Positions 26,655 through 36,518 of a DNA stretch of 64,000 bases are shown one piece after another. Made by a program: the position numbers and the translations under genes. The first letter of the stretch is position 1, and each line of letters starts with the position of its first letter. The notes beneath the pieces were generated by a model, which saw only the letters and a list, made by a program, of their open reading frames with translations, searched no databases and had not been told where the DNA came from. This DNA comes from Tsukamurella pulmonis (GTDB lineage Bacteria; Actinomycetota; Actinomycetes; Mycobacteriales; Mycobacteriaceae): contig NZ_FNLF01000002.1 in the NCBI RefSeq assembly GCF_900103175.1, forward strand, positions 1,874,136 to 1,938,135, in the 5' to 3' direction.

Positions 26655-27899
26655 ATGACCTCCCAGCTCGCCATCGACTACGGCGCCGGGCTCTCCGACG
26701 CTTGGAGCTCCGTCGCGACCTTCGTACCCAAGCTGGCGGCCTTCCTCGCCATCGCGATCATCGGCTGGATCGTCGCGAAGATCCTGTCCGCGGTGGTCGC
26801 CAAGATCCTCGCCAAGGTCGGCTTCGGCCGCCTCGCCGAACGCAGCGGCCTGCAGAGCGTCCTCGCCCGCAGTGACTACGACGCCGCGACCCTCCTCGCG
26901 AAGGTCGTCTATTACGCGGTGCTGCTCATCACGCTGCAACTCGCCATCGGCGTCTTCGGTCCCAACCCGATCGGCGACCTGCTCTCGCGCTTCGTCGCGT
27001 GGCTGCCCAAGCTGTTCGTCGCGATCATCATCATCGTGATCGTCGCGGCGATCGCGAAGGCGGTCAAGGACATCGTGGGCGGTGCGCTGGGCAGCGCCTC
27101 CTACGGTCCGCTGCTCGCCACGATCGCCTCGCTCTTCGTCTGGGGAGCCGGGATCATCGCCGCCCTCAACCAAATCGGTGTCGCCACGACGGTCACCACC
27201 CCGGTCCTCGTGGCGGTGCTCGCCACGATCGGCGGCGTCATCGTCGTGGGCGTCGGCGGAGGCCTGGTGCGCCCGATGCAGCAGCGGTGGGAGGGCTGGC
27301 TGACCAAGGTCGAGGAGGAGATCCCCGCCCGCAAGGCCGAGCGCGAGGCCGCGGCGCGCGAGACCGCACGCCACAGCCAGGCGCAGCGCCCCCAGGAGTC
27401 GTACCAGCGTCCGCAGGAGTCGGCGCCGGGGGATCCGTACCAGGCTCAGACGCCCGGCGATCCGTACCAGGCGCAGGCATCGGGGTACCAGGCCCCGCTG
27501 CCGCCGCAGGCACCGAATCCGCAGGCCCAGCCCCCGCTGGGGGCGCCGCAGACCGGTCAGCAACCGCTCTCGGGGCAGCAGCCCTTCCCGAGCCAGGACC
27601 CGCCGCAGGCCGGTGGGCAGTACGGCGCGCAGGGCGGGCAGCCGCCCACCGTCGGCCTGCCGGCGCAGCCTCCGGGGCAGCACCAGCCCGGCCAGCATCA
27701 GTACGGCGGCCGTGCACCGCAGCACAGCGCCCCCGGGTATTCGCCCGACTGGCGGCCGGGAGGCGAGCCGCCCGCCGGGCAGCACGGCGCACAACCCGGC
27801 GCCGAGCCGCAGGGCTGGCAGCCGGGGCCCGATCCCGAGCGGTGGCCCGACGCCGACCCGGGCCGCCAGGGCGGCCCGTACCCGCCGCACCAGAACTGA
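26655..27899 (+). CDS. TM-helix (MscS-related) membrane protein with long disordered tail
   Basis: 414 residues. The N-terminal 220 residues hold about five membrane helices of the conserved TM-helix type related to mechanosensitive channels (AIAIIGWIVAKILSAVVAKIL, then GPLLATIASLFVWGAGIIAAL). The last 190 residues are Pro/Gln/Gly-rich, with PGDPYQAQ occurring twice and other short repeats, and are surely unstructured. No MscS beta domain is present, so it may be a membrane scaffold rather than a channel. The ATG at 26655 follows GAGAGGTG. Confidence 0.75.
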   Translation: MTSQLAIDYGAGLSDAWSSVATFVPKLAAFLAIAIIGWIVAKILSAVVAKILAKVGFGRLAERSGLQSVLARSDYDAATLLAKVVYYAVLLITLQLAIGVFGPNPIGDLLSRFVAWLPKLFVAIIIIVIVAAIAKAVKDIVGGALGSASYGPLLATIASLFVWGAGIIAALNQIGVATTVTTPVLVAVLATIGGVIVVGVGGGLVRPMQQRWEGWLTKVEEEIPARKAEREAAARETARHSQAQRPQESYQRPQESAPGDPYQAQTPGDPYQAQASGYQAPLPPQAPNPQAQPPLGAPQTGQQPLSGQQPFPSQDPPQAGGQYGAQGGQPPTVGLPAQPPGQHQPGQHQYGGRAPQHSAPGYSPDWRPGGEPPAGQHGAQPGAEPQGWQPGPDPERWPDADPGRQGGPYPPHQN

Positions 27900-27929
27900 T
27901 CGGTCGCAGCAGAATCGATCCCTCACTCC

Positions 27930-27956
27930 GGCCGGCCCGCAGCACGCGGGCCGGCC
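27930..27956. terminator. bidirectional terminator hairpin between convergent genes
   Basis: A perfect 11-bp stem, GGCCGGCCCGC (27930-27940) with GCGGGCCGGCC (27946-27956), loop AGCAC. It lies 30 bases after the TM-helix gene and 18 bases before the end of the opposing gene. No T-tract. Confidence 0.65.
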
Positions 27957-27973
27957 GCAGTGCTCCAGGGCGG

Positions 27974-28525
27974 TCAGGCGCCGCGCGGCGCGGCGTCCTC
28001 GGGCGCGATGAGCTGCCCGTTCTTCATCAGCTCGGGGTCCGTGCAGGAGGCCAGGTCGAAGCAGCAGGGCCGGCGCTTGCCCGAGCGCATCTTGGAGATC
28101 GTCACGTCCACGCGCTTGGCCCGGGTCGCCGGGTTCTTCGTCGCGCCGATCCATCGCACCCACTCCCACCGCGCCATCGGCGTGATGTCGGTCCACACAT
28201 CGAGCGTGTCCGGAGCACCGTCCAGGGCGACCCGCAGGTCGGCGGGCACCGTCGGTTCCGGCCAGTCCTTCGTCGGCGTGATCTCCAGCGTGACCTCGTC
28301 GCCGGCCTGCACCGCCGCATCGTCGAGGGCGATCCAGTGGCCCTTGCGTCCGTCCGGCTCGATGACGGTGCGGAAGTCCGCGCCGTCGAGGGTGCCGATG
28401 ACTGCGACCTGGCCCCGCGACGGGAGCGCGGCGCTGGCGTCGGCCGGCAGCCGGACGAGGGTCCGCTCCCCGAAAGCCTCGGCGGGGGCGGTGAAACGGA
28501 CGGCGGTCGCGCTCCGGGTGCTCAT
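27974..28525 (-). CDS. DUF1905 / YdeI-type protein
   Basis: 183 residues. The N-terminal DUF1905 beta-barrel part (RFTAPAEAFGERTLVRLPADASAALPS region, RGQVAVIGTLDGADFRT) is followed by a YdeI/OmpD-associated C-terminal segment (WEWVRWIGATKNPATRAKRVDVTISKMRSGKRRPCCFD). YdeI relatives are linked to resistance against antimicrobial peptides, but the function here is unknown. A GAGGAGAG ribosome site precedes the ATG. It is divergent from metQ across a 272-base gap. Confidence 0.75.
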   Translation of the reverse strand: MSTRSATAVRFTAPAEAFGERTLVRLPADASAALPSRGQVAVIGTLDGADFRTVIEPDGRKGHWIALDDAAVQAGDEVTLEITPTKDWPEPTVPADLRVALDGAPDTLDVWTDITPMARWEWVRWIGATKNPATRAKRVDVTISKMRSGKRRPCCFDLASCTDPELMKNGQLIAPEDAAPRGA

Positions 28526-28797
28526 CTTCTCTCCTCGGGGTGGCGGTGCTTTCGACCGAGACTACGAGCACCGTCCCGGACCGGCTTCTCGAATCGTGAT
28601 CGATCGGGGATCGGCACCGGGCGGGCCCGCGATGATTCGATGCACTCATGAGTGAAACCGGACGCGGACCGTCGAACCTGGTCACCGAACCGGGCGCGGT
28701 GCCGAACCGTGGAGTTGTCCGGCCGATGTATTAACCGATAGGTATCGTTCACGCAGCTGGGAGATCCCCGGTGCCGTCGAGTTGGAGAACAATAGCC

Positions 28798-29676
28798 GTG
28801 AAGATGAAGCGTTTCGCGCTCGCCCTGGTCGTGCCCCTCGCCCTCACCTCGGGCCTCGCCGCCTGCGGCTCGGGCTCCGATGGCGACACGATCACGATCG
28901 GCGTCACCGACGGTGCCCAGCAGTTCTGGAACGTCTACAAGGACCTCGCCAAGGACCAGGGCATCGACGTCGAGCTGAAGAACTTCAGCGACTACCAGCA
29001 GCCGAACGCCGCGCTCAACGACGGCGACCTGCAGATCAACGAATACCAGCACCTGCAGTTCCTGGCCGAGTACAACGCCAAGAACAACACCGACCTGGTC
29101 CCGATCGGCGCGACCGCGATCTACCCGTTGCCGCTGTACTCCAAGAAGCACAAGTCGGTCGCCGAGGTCCCGCAGGGCGGCACCGTCGTCGTCCCCGACG
29201 ACCCGACCAACCAGTCCCGCGCGCTCGGCGTGCTCTCCTCCGCCGGCCTGATCAAGCTCAAGGGCGAGGTCAACCGGCAGGTGACCCCGGCCGACATCGA
29301 CACCGCCGCCTCGAAGGTCACGGTCAAGCCGGTGGACGCGAACCAGACCGCGCTCAGCCTCGACAGCGTCGACGGTGCCGTGGTCAACAACGACCCGGCC
29401 GAGAACGCCAAGCTCGGCAAGGACCTGATCATCGCCAAGGACGATCCGGCGAGCCCGCAGTCGCAGCCCTTCATCAACGCCTTCGTGGTGCGCAAGGCCG
29501 ACAAGGACAACGCGACCTACCTCAAGCTGGCCGCGCTGTACAAGGACCAGAAGGTCCTCGACCAGCTCAAGAAGGACAAGGGCGACTCGTTCATCCTCGT
29601 CGACAAGCCCGCCGCCGAGCTGCAGAGCCTCACCGAGTCGCTGCAGCAGCAGGTCAAGGCCAACGGACCCAAGTGA
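28798..29676 (+). CDS. metQ: methionine-binding lipoprotein MetQ
   Basis: 292 residues. The lipoprotein signal peptide ends in LAAC with the acylated Cys at residue 23. The mature part is the NlpA/MetQ binding fold (TITIGVTDGAQQFWNVYKD, then GDLQINEYQHLQFLAEYN, then PDDPTNQSRAL). It delivers methionine to MetNI at the membrane. GTG 28798 after GTTGGAGAAC is the chosen start; ATG 28804 is possible. In the 272-base gap upstream I see a possible -35 TTGTCC at 28715 and an A/T-rich -10 region at about 28728-28748, but no recognisable riboswitch. Confidence 0.92.
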   Translation: MKMKRFALALVVPLALTSGLAACGSGSDGDTITIGVTDGAQQFWNVYKDLAKDQGIDVELKNFSDYQQPNAALNDGDLQINEYQHLQFLAEYNAKNNTDLVPIGATAIYPLPLYSKKHKSVAEVPQGGTVVVPDDPTNQSRALGVLSSAGLIKLKGEVNRQVTPADIDTAASKVTVKPVDANQTALSLDSVDGAVVNNDPAENAKLGKDLIIAKDDPASPQSQPFINAFVVRKADKDNATYLKLAALYKDQKVLDQLKKDKGDSFILVDKPAAELQSLTESLQQQVKANGPK

Positions 29677-30719
29677 GCGAGAGCGCCCCGGCCCGGGTGG
29701 CGATCGAGTTCGTCGACGCCACCCGGGATTTCGGCACGATCAAGGCCCTCGACGGCGTCAGCTTCGCGATCCCGGAGGGTTCCATCACCGGCGTGATCGG
29801 CCAGTCCGGCGCCGGCAAGTCCACGCTGATCCGCACCATCAACGGCCTCGAGTCGACCACCTCGGGCGAGGTGCGCGTGCTCGACACGGTGGTCGGGACG
29901 CTCGGCGAGCGCGACCTGCAGAAGCTGCGCGCCCAGGTGGGCATGATCTTCCAGCGGTTCAACCTGATGAACTCGCGCACCGTCGCGGGCAACGTGGAGT
30001 ATCCGCTCACCCTCGGTGACCTGTCCAAGGCCGAGCGGAAGAAGCGCGTGACCGAGCTGCTCGACTTCGTGGGCATCGGCGAGAAGGCCGGCCAGTACCC
30101 GAACAAGCTCTCCGGCGGTCAGAGCCAGCGCGTCGGCATCGCCCGCGCCCTGGCCCGCAATCCGAAGATCCTGCTCGCCGATGAAGCCACCAGCGCACTC
30201 GACCCGGGTATGACGGGCGAGGTCCTCGACCTGCTGCTGCGGGTCAATCGCGAGTTCGGCACGACGATCGTCGTGATCACGCACGAGATGGACGTGATCC
30301 GCCGCATCTGCGACACCGTCGCGGTGCTCGATCACGGCCGGCTCGTCGACTACGGCCCCGTCTACGACGTCTTCGCCGCGCCCACCTCGAAGGCCACCGA
30401 GTCGCTGATCCATGCCGCCGTCGGCGACGACGTCGCGCCGGAGACGCTGCAGCGGCTGCACGCCGCGAGGCCCGGCACCGTCGTCACCGTCGACGTGCGG
30501 GACGAACCCGATGCGCTCGACGCGGCGGAGGTCTTCGCGACGCACGGAGCCGGCGCGCGGGTGCTCTACGGCGGCGTCGCCGAGGTGGGCGGGCGGCCGT
30601 TCGGCTCGCTGACCTACTCCGTGACCGGCGAGGACGCCGCCGTCCGCGCCGCCATCGCTGAGCTCGGCGATCTCGCGCACGTCAAGGACCCGCAGACCGG
30701 TCAGGAGATCGACCGATGA
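29673..30719 (+). CDS. metN: methionine ABC transporter ATP-binding protein MetN
   Basis: 348 residues. Walker A GQSGAGKST is at 43-51, the LSGGQ signature at 146-150 and Walker B ILLADE at 166-171. A C-terminal NIL domain (about 260-348) binds methionine and shuts the transporter when the cell is replete. The GTG start overlaps the metQ stop, and the gene overlaps metI by four bases. Confidence 0.94.
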   Translation: MSESAPARVAIEFVDATRDFGTIKALDGVSFAIPEGSITGVIGQSGAGKSTLIRTINGLESTTSGEVRVLDTVVGTLGERDLQKLRAQVGMIFQRFNLMNSRTVAGNVEYPLTLGDLSKAERKKRVTELLDFVGIGEKAGQYPNKLSGGQSQRVGIARALARNPKILLADEATSALDPGMTGEVLDLLLRVNREFGTTIVVITHEMDVIRRICDTVAVLDHGRLVDYGPVYDVFAAPTSKATESLIHAAVGDDVAPETLQRLHAARPGTVVTVDVRDEPDALDAAEVFATHGAGARVLYGGVAEVGGRPFGSLTYSVTGEDAAVRAAIAELGDLAHVKDPQTGQEIDR

Positions 30720-31402
30720 CCCATCCGACCTTCCTCGACGACGTCTTCCCGCCCGGCACACAGGACGTCTTCATCCAGGCGATCGGCGAGACGGTCCGCC
30801 TCGTCGGGATCACGATGATCGTCGGCGGCCTGCTGGGACTCGTCTACGGAACGCTGCTCTACGCCACGCGGCCGGGCAATCTGCTCGCGAACCGCGCCGT
30901 CTTCTCGGTGCTCAACGTGCTGGTCAACATCATCCGGCCGATCCCGTTCATCATCTTCATCACGGCGATCGCGCCGATCACCAAGGAGGTGATCGGCACC
31001 CGCATCGGCGTGGAGGCCGCGGCCTTCGCGATGACGGTGATGGCGACCTTCGTGATCGGCCGCGTCGTGGAGCAGAACCTCGTCACCGTCGATCCCGGCG
31101 TGGTCGAGGCCGCGCGATCGATGGGGGCGAGCAAGGTCCGCACGCTCGCGACTGTCGTCATCCCGGAGGGGCTGGCCCCGCTGACGCTGGGCTACACGTT
31201 CATGTTCGTCGCGGTCGTCGACATGTCGGCCATGGCCGGCTACGTCGGCGGCGGCGGCCTGGGCGACTTCGCCCGGCAGTACGGCTACCAGCAGAACAAC
31301 TGGCAGCTCACGCTGGTCGTGATCGTCGTGCTCATCGTCGTGGTGCAGATCGCGCAGTTCTTCGGCAACTGGCTCAGCCGCCGACTGCAGCACCGTGACT
31401 GA
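30716..31402 (+). CDS. metI: methionine ABC transporter permease MetI
   Basis: 228 residues with five to six membrane helices. The EAA loop EAARSMGASKVRTLATVVIPE couples it to MetN. RPIPFIIFITAIAP is the family's translocation-path segment. It overlaps metN at the 5' end (ATGA) and the next transporter gene by eight bases at the 3' end. Confidence 0.94.
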   Translation: MTHPTFLDDVFPPGTQDVFIQAIGETVRLVGITMIVGGLLGLVYGTLLYATRPGNLLANRAVFSVLNVLVNIIRPIPFIIFITAIAPITKEVIGTRIGVEAAAFAMTVMATFVIGRVVEQNLVTVDPGVVEAARSMGASKVRTLATVVIPEGLAPLTLGYTFMFVAVVDMSAMAGYVGGGGLGDFARQYGYQQNNWQLTLVVIVVLIVVVQIAQFFGNWLSRRLQHRD

Positions 31403-32678
31403 GATCGACGCGCCCGCCGACGAGGGCCGGAGGCGGCGCACACAGGTCCTCACCGGAACGGTGGGGCATCTCGTCGAGTACTTCGACTGGAGCGCCTACT
31501 CCTTCCTCGCGATCTACTTCTCGCGCCAGTTCTTCCCCGGCGACGCGGAGTCGGTGGTACCACTGCTCGCCACCTTCACGGTGTTCGCGGTCGGCTTCCT
31601 CGCGCGGCCCGTCGGCGGCGTGCTGATGGGCCGGATGGCCGACCGCTACGGGCGCAAGCCGACGCTGGCGATCGGCGTCGCCATGATGGGCTTCGGCAGC
31701 CTGTTGATCGGCCTTGCGCCGACGTATGCACAGGTGGGCGTGATCGCGCCGATCATCCTGGTGATCGCGCGGCTCGTCCAGGGCCTCTCAACGGGCGGCG
31801 AGCTGTCGACCGCCACGGCGTTCCTCGTCGAGTCGGCGCCCGCCGACCGGCGCGGCGCCTACGGCAGCATCGTCAACGTCGGTTCCAGCGTCGGCAAGGT
31901 GCTGTGCCTGCTCGCCATCACGCTGCTCGTCGGGACGGTCGGCGCGGACGCGATGGCGGACTGGGCCTGGCGCGTGCCGTTCCTGGTGGGGGCGGCCCTG
32001 GCGGTCGTCGCGTGGTGGATCCGGCGCAGCGCGCAGGAGACCCTGCCCGAGGCCGCGGTCCCGCGCACGGGCGCGAGCCCCTATCGGACGATCCTCACCG
32101 ATCACCGCGCCGACTTCGGCCGCGCGTTCGTCCTCGCCTCCTCGACGGCCGCGATCTTCTACGCCTGGAGCACGTTCGTGCCCACCTGGGCGATCCTCAC
32201 CGCGGGGCTGAACAAGGAGAGCGCCGTGACGATCTCGGCGATCGCCTTCGTCGTCTACGGCCTCATCCAGATCCCGCTGGGCCTGCTCTCGGACCGGATC
32301 GGTCGCAAGCCCATGATGTACGCCTCCCTGCTCGCCGGGGCGATAGCGACGATCCCGCTGTTCTGGGCGATCTCCGACGGCTTCCTCGTGGTGCTGGCCG
32401 TGCAGTGCGCGGGCATGGGCATCACCGCCGTGATGATGGCGAGCCTGGGCACCGCCCTCGCGGAGATGTTCCCGTCGCACATCCGCGTGCTCGCCACCGG
32501 CACCGCCTTCGCACTGGCGACCGCGATCTTCGGCGGCACCATCCCCGCAATCGGCACCGCCCTCCACGAACGCGGCCTCGAGACCGTCTTCCCGATCTAC
32601 CTGGTGGCGCTGCACCTGCTCGCCCTGCCCGTCGTGCACCGTCTGCGCGAGACGGCGCACGCGCCCCTGCCCGAGTGA
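31395..32678 (+). CDS. MFS transporter, metabolite:H+ symporter (MHS) type
   Basis: 427 residues with twelve predicted helices. The start TGTVGHLVEYFDWSAY and the GRMADRYGRKPTLAI signature, with a central GGELSTATAFLVE, are typical of the MHS group (KgtP, ShiA, citrate and osmolyte symporters). The GTG start lies inside the end of metI, so it is part of the met operon and may handle a related metabolite. The substrate is unknown. Confidence 0.85.
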   Translation: MTEIDAPADEGRRRRTQVLTGTVGHLVEYFDWSAYSFLAIYFSRQFFPGDAESVVPLLATFTVFAVGFLARPVGGVLMGRMADRYGRKPTLAIGVAMMGFGSLLIGLAPTYAQVGVIAPIILVIARLVQGLSTGGELSTATAFLVESAPADRRGAYGSIVNVGSSVGKVLCLLAITLLVGTVGADAMADWAWRVPFLVGAALAVVAWWIRRSAQETLPEAAVPRTGASPYRTILTDHRADFGRAFVLASSTAAIFYAWSTFVPTWAILTAGLNKESAVTISAIAFVVYGLIQIPLGLLSDRIGRKPMMYASLLAGAIATIPLFWAISDGFLVVLAVQCAGMGITAVMMASLGTALAEMFPSHIRVLATGTAFALATAIFGGTIPAIGTALHERGLETVFPIYLVALHLLALPVVHRLRETAHAPLPE

Positions 32679-32753
32679 GGCCGGGACGGCGCGGGTGACG
32701 CGCGGTTCCCGCTCCATCACCGTGTCCGATCGGGCGCGGCTTACGCTGGGGGT

Positions 32754-33650
32754 GTGAGCGAGGCGCTGGAGGAGTACGAGCGGTACCTGCGGCTCGAACG
32801 CGGCCGCAGCGAACACACCGTGCGCGCCTACCTCGCTGATCTGACCGCCCTGCTCGCGTTCGCCGCGGAGCGCGGGGTGCCGGCGGACCGTCTGGACCTG
32901 GCCACGCTGCGGGCCTGGCTGGGGGAGCGGGCCGCGGCCGGGGCCGCCCGGACCACCCTTGCGCGTCAGGCCTCGTCCGCCCGCACCTACACGGCGTGGG
33001 CCGCCCGGCGCGGCCACCTCGCGGAGGACCTCGGCGTCCGGCTCAAGGCGCCGCGCGCGCACCGCACCCTGCCGGCGGTCCTCTCGTCCGACGACGCCGG
33101 GCAGGCCCTGCGCAATGCCGCCTCCGGCGCCGCGGAGGGCGATCCGCTCGCCGTCCGCGACCTCGCGATCGCGGAGACCTTGTACGCCACGGGGATCCGC
33201 GTGAGCGAGTTGTGCGGACTCGACCTCGGCTCCGTCGACCACGGCCGGCGCGTGCTGACCGTGATCGGCAAGGGGAACAAGGAGCGGACCGTTCCCTTCG
33301 GGGCGCCCGCCGCAGCCGCCCTGCGACGGTGGCTCGACGAGGCGCGGCCCGCGCTGGTGACGGAACGCTCCGGCCCGGCCCTGTTCCTCGGGGCGCGCGG
33401 CGGCAGGCTCGACCCGCGGCAGGCGCGCACCGTCGTGCATCAGGTCACGGGATCGGTGCCGGGCGGGCGCGAGGTCGCCCCGCACGGGCTGCGGCACACC
33501 GCCGCCACCCATCTGCTCGACGGCGGCGCGGACCTGCGCGTCGTGCAGGAGCTCCTCGGCCACTCGTCGCTGGCGACCACCCAGCTCTACACCCACGTTT
33601 CCGTCGCCCGCCTGCGCGCCGCGCACGAGCAGGCGCACCCGCGCGCCTGA
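32754..33650 (+). CDS. xerC: tyrosine recombinase XerC
   Basis: 298 residues. A SAM-like N-terminal DNA-binding domain (about 1-95) is followed by the catalytic domain with Arg149 (TGIRVSEL), Lys173 (GKGNKER), His244 and Arg247 (HGLRHTAA), His270 and nucleophile Tyr279. It resolves chromosome dimers with XerD at dif. TACGCT (32742-32747) is six bases before the GTG, so the start is probably leaderless. The position matches mycobacterial xerC; no integron or prophage marks are seen. Confidence 0.94.
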   Translation: MSEALEEYERYLRLERGRSEHTVRAYLADLTALLAFAAERGVPADRLDLATLRAWLGERAAAGAARTTLARQASSARTYTAWAARRGHLAEDLGVRLKAPRAHRTLPAVLSSDDAGQALRNAASGAAEGDPLAVRDLAIAETLYATGIRVSELCGLDLGSVDHGRRVLTVIGKGNKERTVPFGAPAAAALRRWLDEARPALVTERSGPALFLGARGGRLDPRQARTVVHQVTGSVPGGREVAPHGLRHTAATHLLDGGADLRVVQELLGHSSLATTQLYTHVSVARLRAAHEQAHPRA

Positions 33651-33673
33651 GCCGCCGTCCGTACGGTGGGGCC

Positions 33674-34894
33674 ATGCGCCCCACAGGTTTGCACGCGGTG
33701 GCCGAATCGGAGACTCGCCGAGGAGCGGGCGGCCGGATCCGCCGTCCAGCCGGCGACACCTTCGTCGACATCGCCTACGCCCGTCCGGCCCCGTCGAACC
33801 CGATTCCGCTGGTCGTGCTGCCCGGTGGCCCGGGACTGGGTTCACTCGTGCCGTACCGCGGCTTCCGTCGTCGAGCCGCGGCGCGCGGCTTCGACGTGGT
33901 GATGATGGAGCACCGCGGTGTCGGGCTCTCCCGCCTGGACGTGGACGGAGCGGACCTGCCGCGCGCGTCCGTCACCATCGCGGCGGTCGTCGACGATCTG
34001 GCCGCCGTGCTCGACCACGCCGGCATCGAGCGCGCCGTGATCTACGGCTGTTCGTACGGCACCTCGCTCGCCCAGGTCTTCGGCGCGCGGCACCCGCAGC
34101 GCGTCGCGGGGATGGTGCTCGACTCCACCGTGCTCGACGTCGAAGGCGACTTGGCCCTGACGCGGGCCCACCGCCGCGCACTGCTGCTGACCGGCTCCGG
34201 CCGGCTCCCCGGCCTGATCCGTGCCCTGATCGAGGACGGAACCGTGCCGGTCGACGAGATCGGGCACGTCGCGCAGGTGGTCTACGAGTTCAGCGGCCCC
34301 GCGGTCCTGGCGCGGCTGCTGCGCGCACGGGCACAGGGCAGGGGAGTGCGGGTGTGGCGTCGGCTCGTGGAGCTCGGGGGCGAGGAGACAAGCGGATCCG
34401 GTAGGCGTTTCGTGATCGAGCCCGATCTGGTCGAGGGCATCGCCCACGGTGAGCTCGGAGCCTCGCACGCGCCGGACGGGTTGCCGCTGGATCCGCAGGC
34501 GGCCTTCGTCCGCGACCGCGCTCCCGCGTTCCACGGCGAGCCCGAGGATCTCCCGGCTCGATTGCCCGGCTTCACGTGGCCCACCGCCGTCGTCTCGGGC
34601 GAACGCGACCTGCGCACTCCGCGGCCGGTCGCCGAGCGCACCGTGGCGCTGCTGCCCGACGGGGTGCTGGTGCCGCTCGCAGACACCGGCCACAGCGCGC
34701 TCGACACGCACCGGCTCGCCGCCCTGATCGCCGCCCGCGCCGTGGCCCAGGGCGATCACGCGCGGCTGCCGGACCTCGCCGGTGCGATCGCGGATCTGCC
34801 GCGCGAAGGCGCCTCTCGCCTGCTCGGGCCGGCGATCCGCGCCGGGCTCGCCGCCGACCTCGCCCTGCCGGGCGGCGCCGTGAAGCGGGCGTGA
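33674..34894 (+). CDS. alpha/beta hydrolase, proline iminopeptidase-like
   Basis: 406 residues. The triad is Ser127 in GCSYGTS, Asp312 in GERDLRT and His340 in DTGHSALD. The oxyanion segment is LPGGPGLG (49-56). The arrangement with a mid-protein cap (about 155-290) fits the S33 peptidase/tricorn-aminopeptidase group, but the substrate could be an ester. No signal peptide. TACGGT (33662-33667) is six bases before the ATG. It ends four bases from the convergent zwf gene. Confidence 0.8.
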   Translation: MRPTGLHAVAESETRRGAGGRIRRPAGDTFVDIAYARPAPSNPIPLVVLPGGPGLGSLVPYRGFRRRAAARGFDVVMMEHRGVGLSRLDVDGADLPRASVTIAAVVDDLAAVLDHAGIERAVIYGCSYGTSLAQVFGARHPQRVAGMVLDSTVLDVEGDLALTRAHRRALLLTGSGRLPGLIRALIEDGTVPVDEIGHVAQVVYEFSGPAVLARLLRARAQGRGVRVWRRLVELGGEETSGSGRRFVIEPDLVEGIAHGELGASHAPDGLPLDPQAAFVRDRAPAFHGEPEDLPARLPGFTWPTAVVSGERDLRTPRPVAERTVALLPDGVLVPLADTGHSALDTHRLAALIAARAVAQGDHARLPDLAGAIADLPREGASRLLGPAIRAGLAADLALPGGAVKRA

Positions 34895-34898
34895 CGTG

Positions 34899-36458
34899 CT
34901 AGTCGCGCCAGTTGCGCTCGAAGGGCAGGCGCCAGGCGTTCGGGGCGATCAGCTGGTGGATCGAGTTCGGGCCCCACGAGCCCGGCTCGTACGAGCGCAC
35001 CGGCGGCGGATCGTCGAGCAGCGGGATCGACCGCTCCCACAGCGATTCGATGCCCTCGGCGGTGGTGAACAGCGTGTGATCGCCGTTGATCGCGTCGAGA
35101 ATGAGGCGCTCGTAGGCCTCGAGCACGTCATCGGCCTGCTCGGTGTCCTCGGTGGAGAACTGCATCGACAGCTTCGACAGTCGCATGCCGGGCCCGGGAC
35201 GCTTGCCGTAGAACGACAGTGACACCTTGGACTCGTCGGCGAGGTCGAAGGTGAGGTGGTCCGGACCCTGCTGGCCGATGCCGGAGCCGGCGGGGAACAT
35301 CGACTTCGGCGCCTCCTTGAAGGCGATCGAGATGATCCGCATGCCCTGGGCCAGCTTCTTGCCCGTGCGCAGGTAGAAGGGCACTCCCGCCCAGCGCCAG
35401 TTGTCGATCCGCGCCTTGAGTGCGATGAAGGTCTCGGTGTCGGACTCGGGATCGACGCCCTTCTCCTGCCGGTACCCGGCGTACTGGCCGCGGATCACGT
35501 CGTCGGGCCGGATCGGCTCGAGCGAGCGGAAGACCTTGTTCTTCTCCTCCGAGATCGCGCGCGGCTCCAGGGCCGTCGGCGGCTCCATCGCGACGAAGGC
35601 CATCACCTGGAACAGGTGCGTGACCACCATGTCCTTGTACGCGCCGGTCGGCTCGTAGAACGCGGCGCGGGCGTCGAGACCCAGCGACTCGGGGATGTCG
35701 ATCTGCACGTGGTCGATGAAGTTGCGGTTCCAGATCGGCTCGAACAGACCGTTGGCGAACCGGAAGGCCAGGATGTTCTGCGCCGCCTCCTTCCCGAGGA
35801 AGTGGTCGATCCGGAAGATCTGCTTCTCCTTGAAGGTCTTGTGCACCTCGTCGTTGAGGGCCAGTGCCGACTCCAGGTCCTCGCCGAAGGGCTTCTCCAT
35901 GATCACCCGCGAGCGCTCGACGAGGCCCGCCGTGTTCAGCGTCTCGATCACCTTGGTCGCGGCCTTGGGCGGCACGCTCAGGTAGTACAGCCGGCGCACC
36001 CGCTCCCGGTCGCCCTGCGTCTCGTCGTCCGCGAGCTCCTGTTCCTTGGCCGCGACGGCCGCCGCCAGCGCCTCGGGGCCGGCCGACGTGTTGACGTAGG
36101 AGAGCTTCGGCGCGAACCGCTCCCACTGCTCGTCGGTCAGCTTGCGGGCGCCGAGCTCGTCGATCGCCTTCTTGGCGAAGACGCGGAACTGCTCGTCGGT
36201 CATGTCGTCGAGGCTGGTGCCGATGACCCGCATGTCCGGTGCCAGACCGGAGACCGCGAGATAGCCGAGGCCGCAGAGCAGCTTGCGCCGCGACAGATCG
36301 CCGGTGGCCCCGAAGAGCACCACCAGCGTGGGATCCTCCTGCGGGGCCGTGCGGGAGCGCCGCGTGGAACCGCTCGGGTAGGCGATCGTCTGTGCCTCCT
36401 CAAGCCGTTGAGCCTTCGCGTCGTCCGTGGTCGATTCTGGCCTGCTCGCGTCCGTCAC
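34899..36458 (-). CDS. zwf: glucose-6-phosphate dehydrogenase
   Basis: 519 residues. The NADP-binding GATGDLSRRK is at 50-59, EKPFG at 188-192 and the active-site RIDHFLGKE at 216-224 with catalytic His219. It catalyses the first step of the pentose phosphate pathway and supplies NADPH. It stands alone here, without opcA, tal or devB beside it, so this may be one of two zwf copies as in some relatives. The GTG start is chosen at the end of the open frame; an internal start is possible because the first 40 residues are low in conservation. Confidence 0.95.
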   Translation of the reverse strand: MTDASRPESTTDDAKAQRLEEAQTIAYPSGSTRRSRTAPQEDPTLVVLFGATGDLSRRKLLCGLGYLAVSGLAPDMRVIGTSLDDMTDEQFRVFAKKAIDELGARKLTDEQWERFAPKLSYVNTSAGPEALAAAVAAKEQELADDETQGDRERVRRLYYLSVPPKAATKVIETLNTAGLVERSRVIMEKPFGEDLESALALNDEVHKTFKEKQIFRIDHFLGKEAAQNILAFRFANGLFEPIWNRNFIDHVQIDIPESLGLDARAAFYEPTGAYKDMVVTHLFQVMAFVAMEPPTALEPRAISEEKNKVFRSLEPIRPDDVIRGQYAGYRQEKGVDPESDTETFIALKARIDNWRWAGVPFYLRTGKKLAQGMRIISIAFKEAPKSMFPAGSGIGQQGPDHLTFDLADESKVSLSFYGKRPGPGMRLSKLSMQFSTEDTEQADDVLEAYERLILDAINGDHTLFTTAEGIESLWERSIPLLDDPPPVRSYEPGSWGPNSIHQLIAPNAWRLPFERNWRD

Positions 36459-36518
36459 GGGAGGAATCGTCGCATTCTGCGCCGGGCGGCGCGCGGCGGC
36501 GCGGCGATCGGGTCCGAT

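Noticed and set aside
28526-28797. Possible SAM riboswitch before metQ
   Set aside because: I could not find the conserved core or stems of any SAM riboswitch class in this gap.
32754-33650. Tyrosine recombinase as a sign of an integrated element
   Set aside because: Length, motifs and position match chromosomal xerC; no att repeats, tRNA or phage genes nearby.
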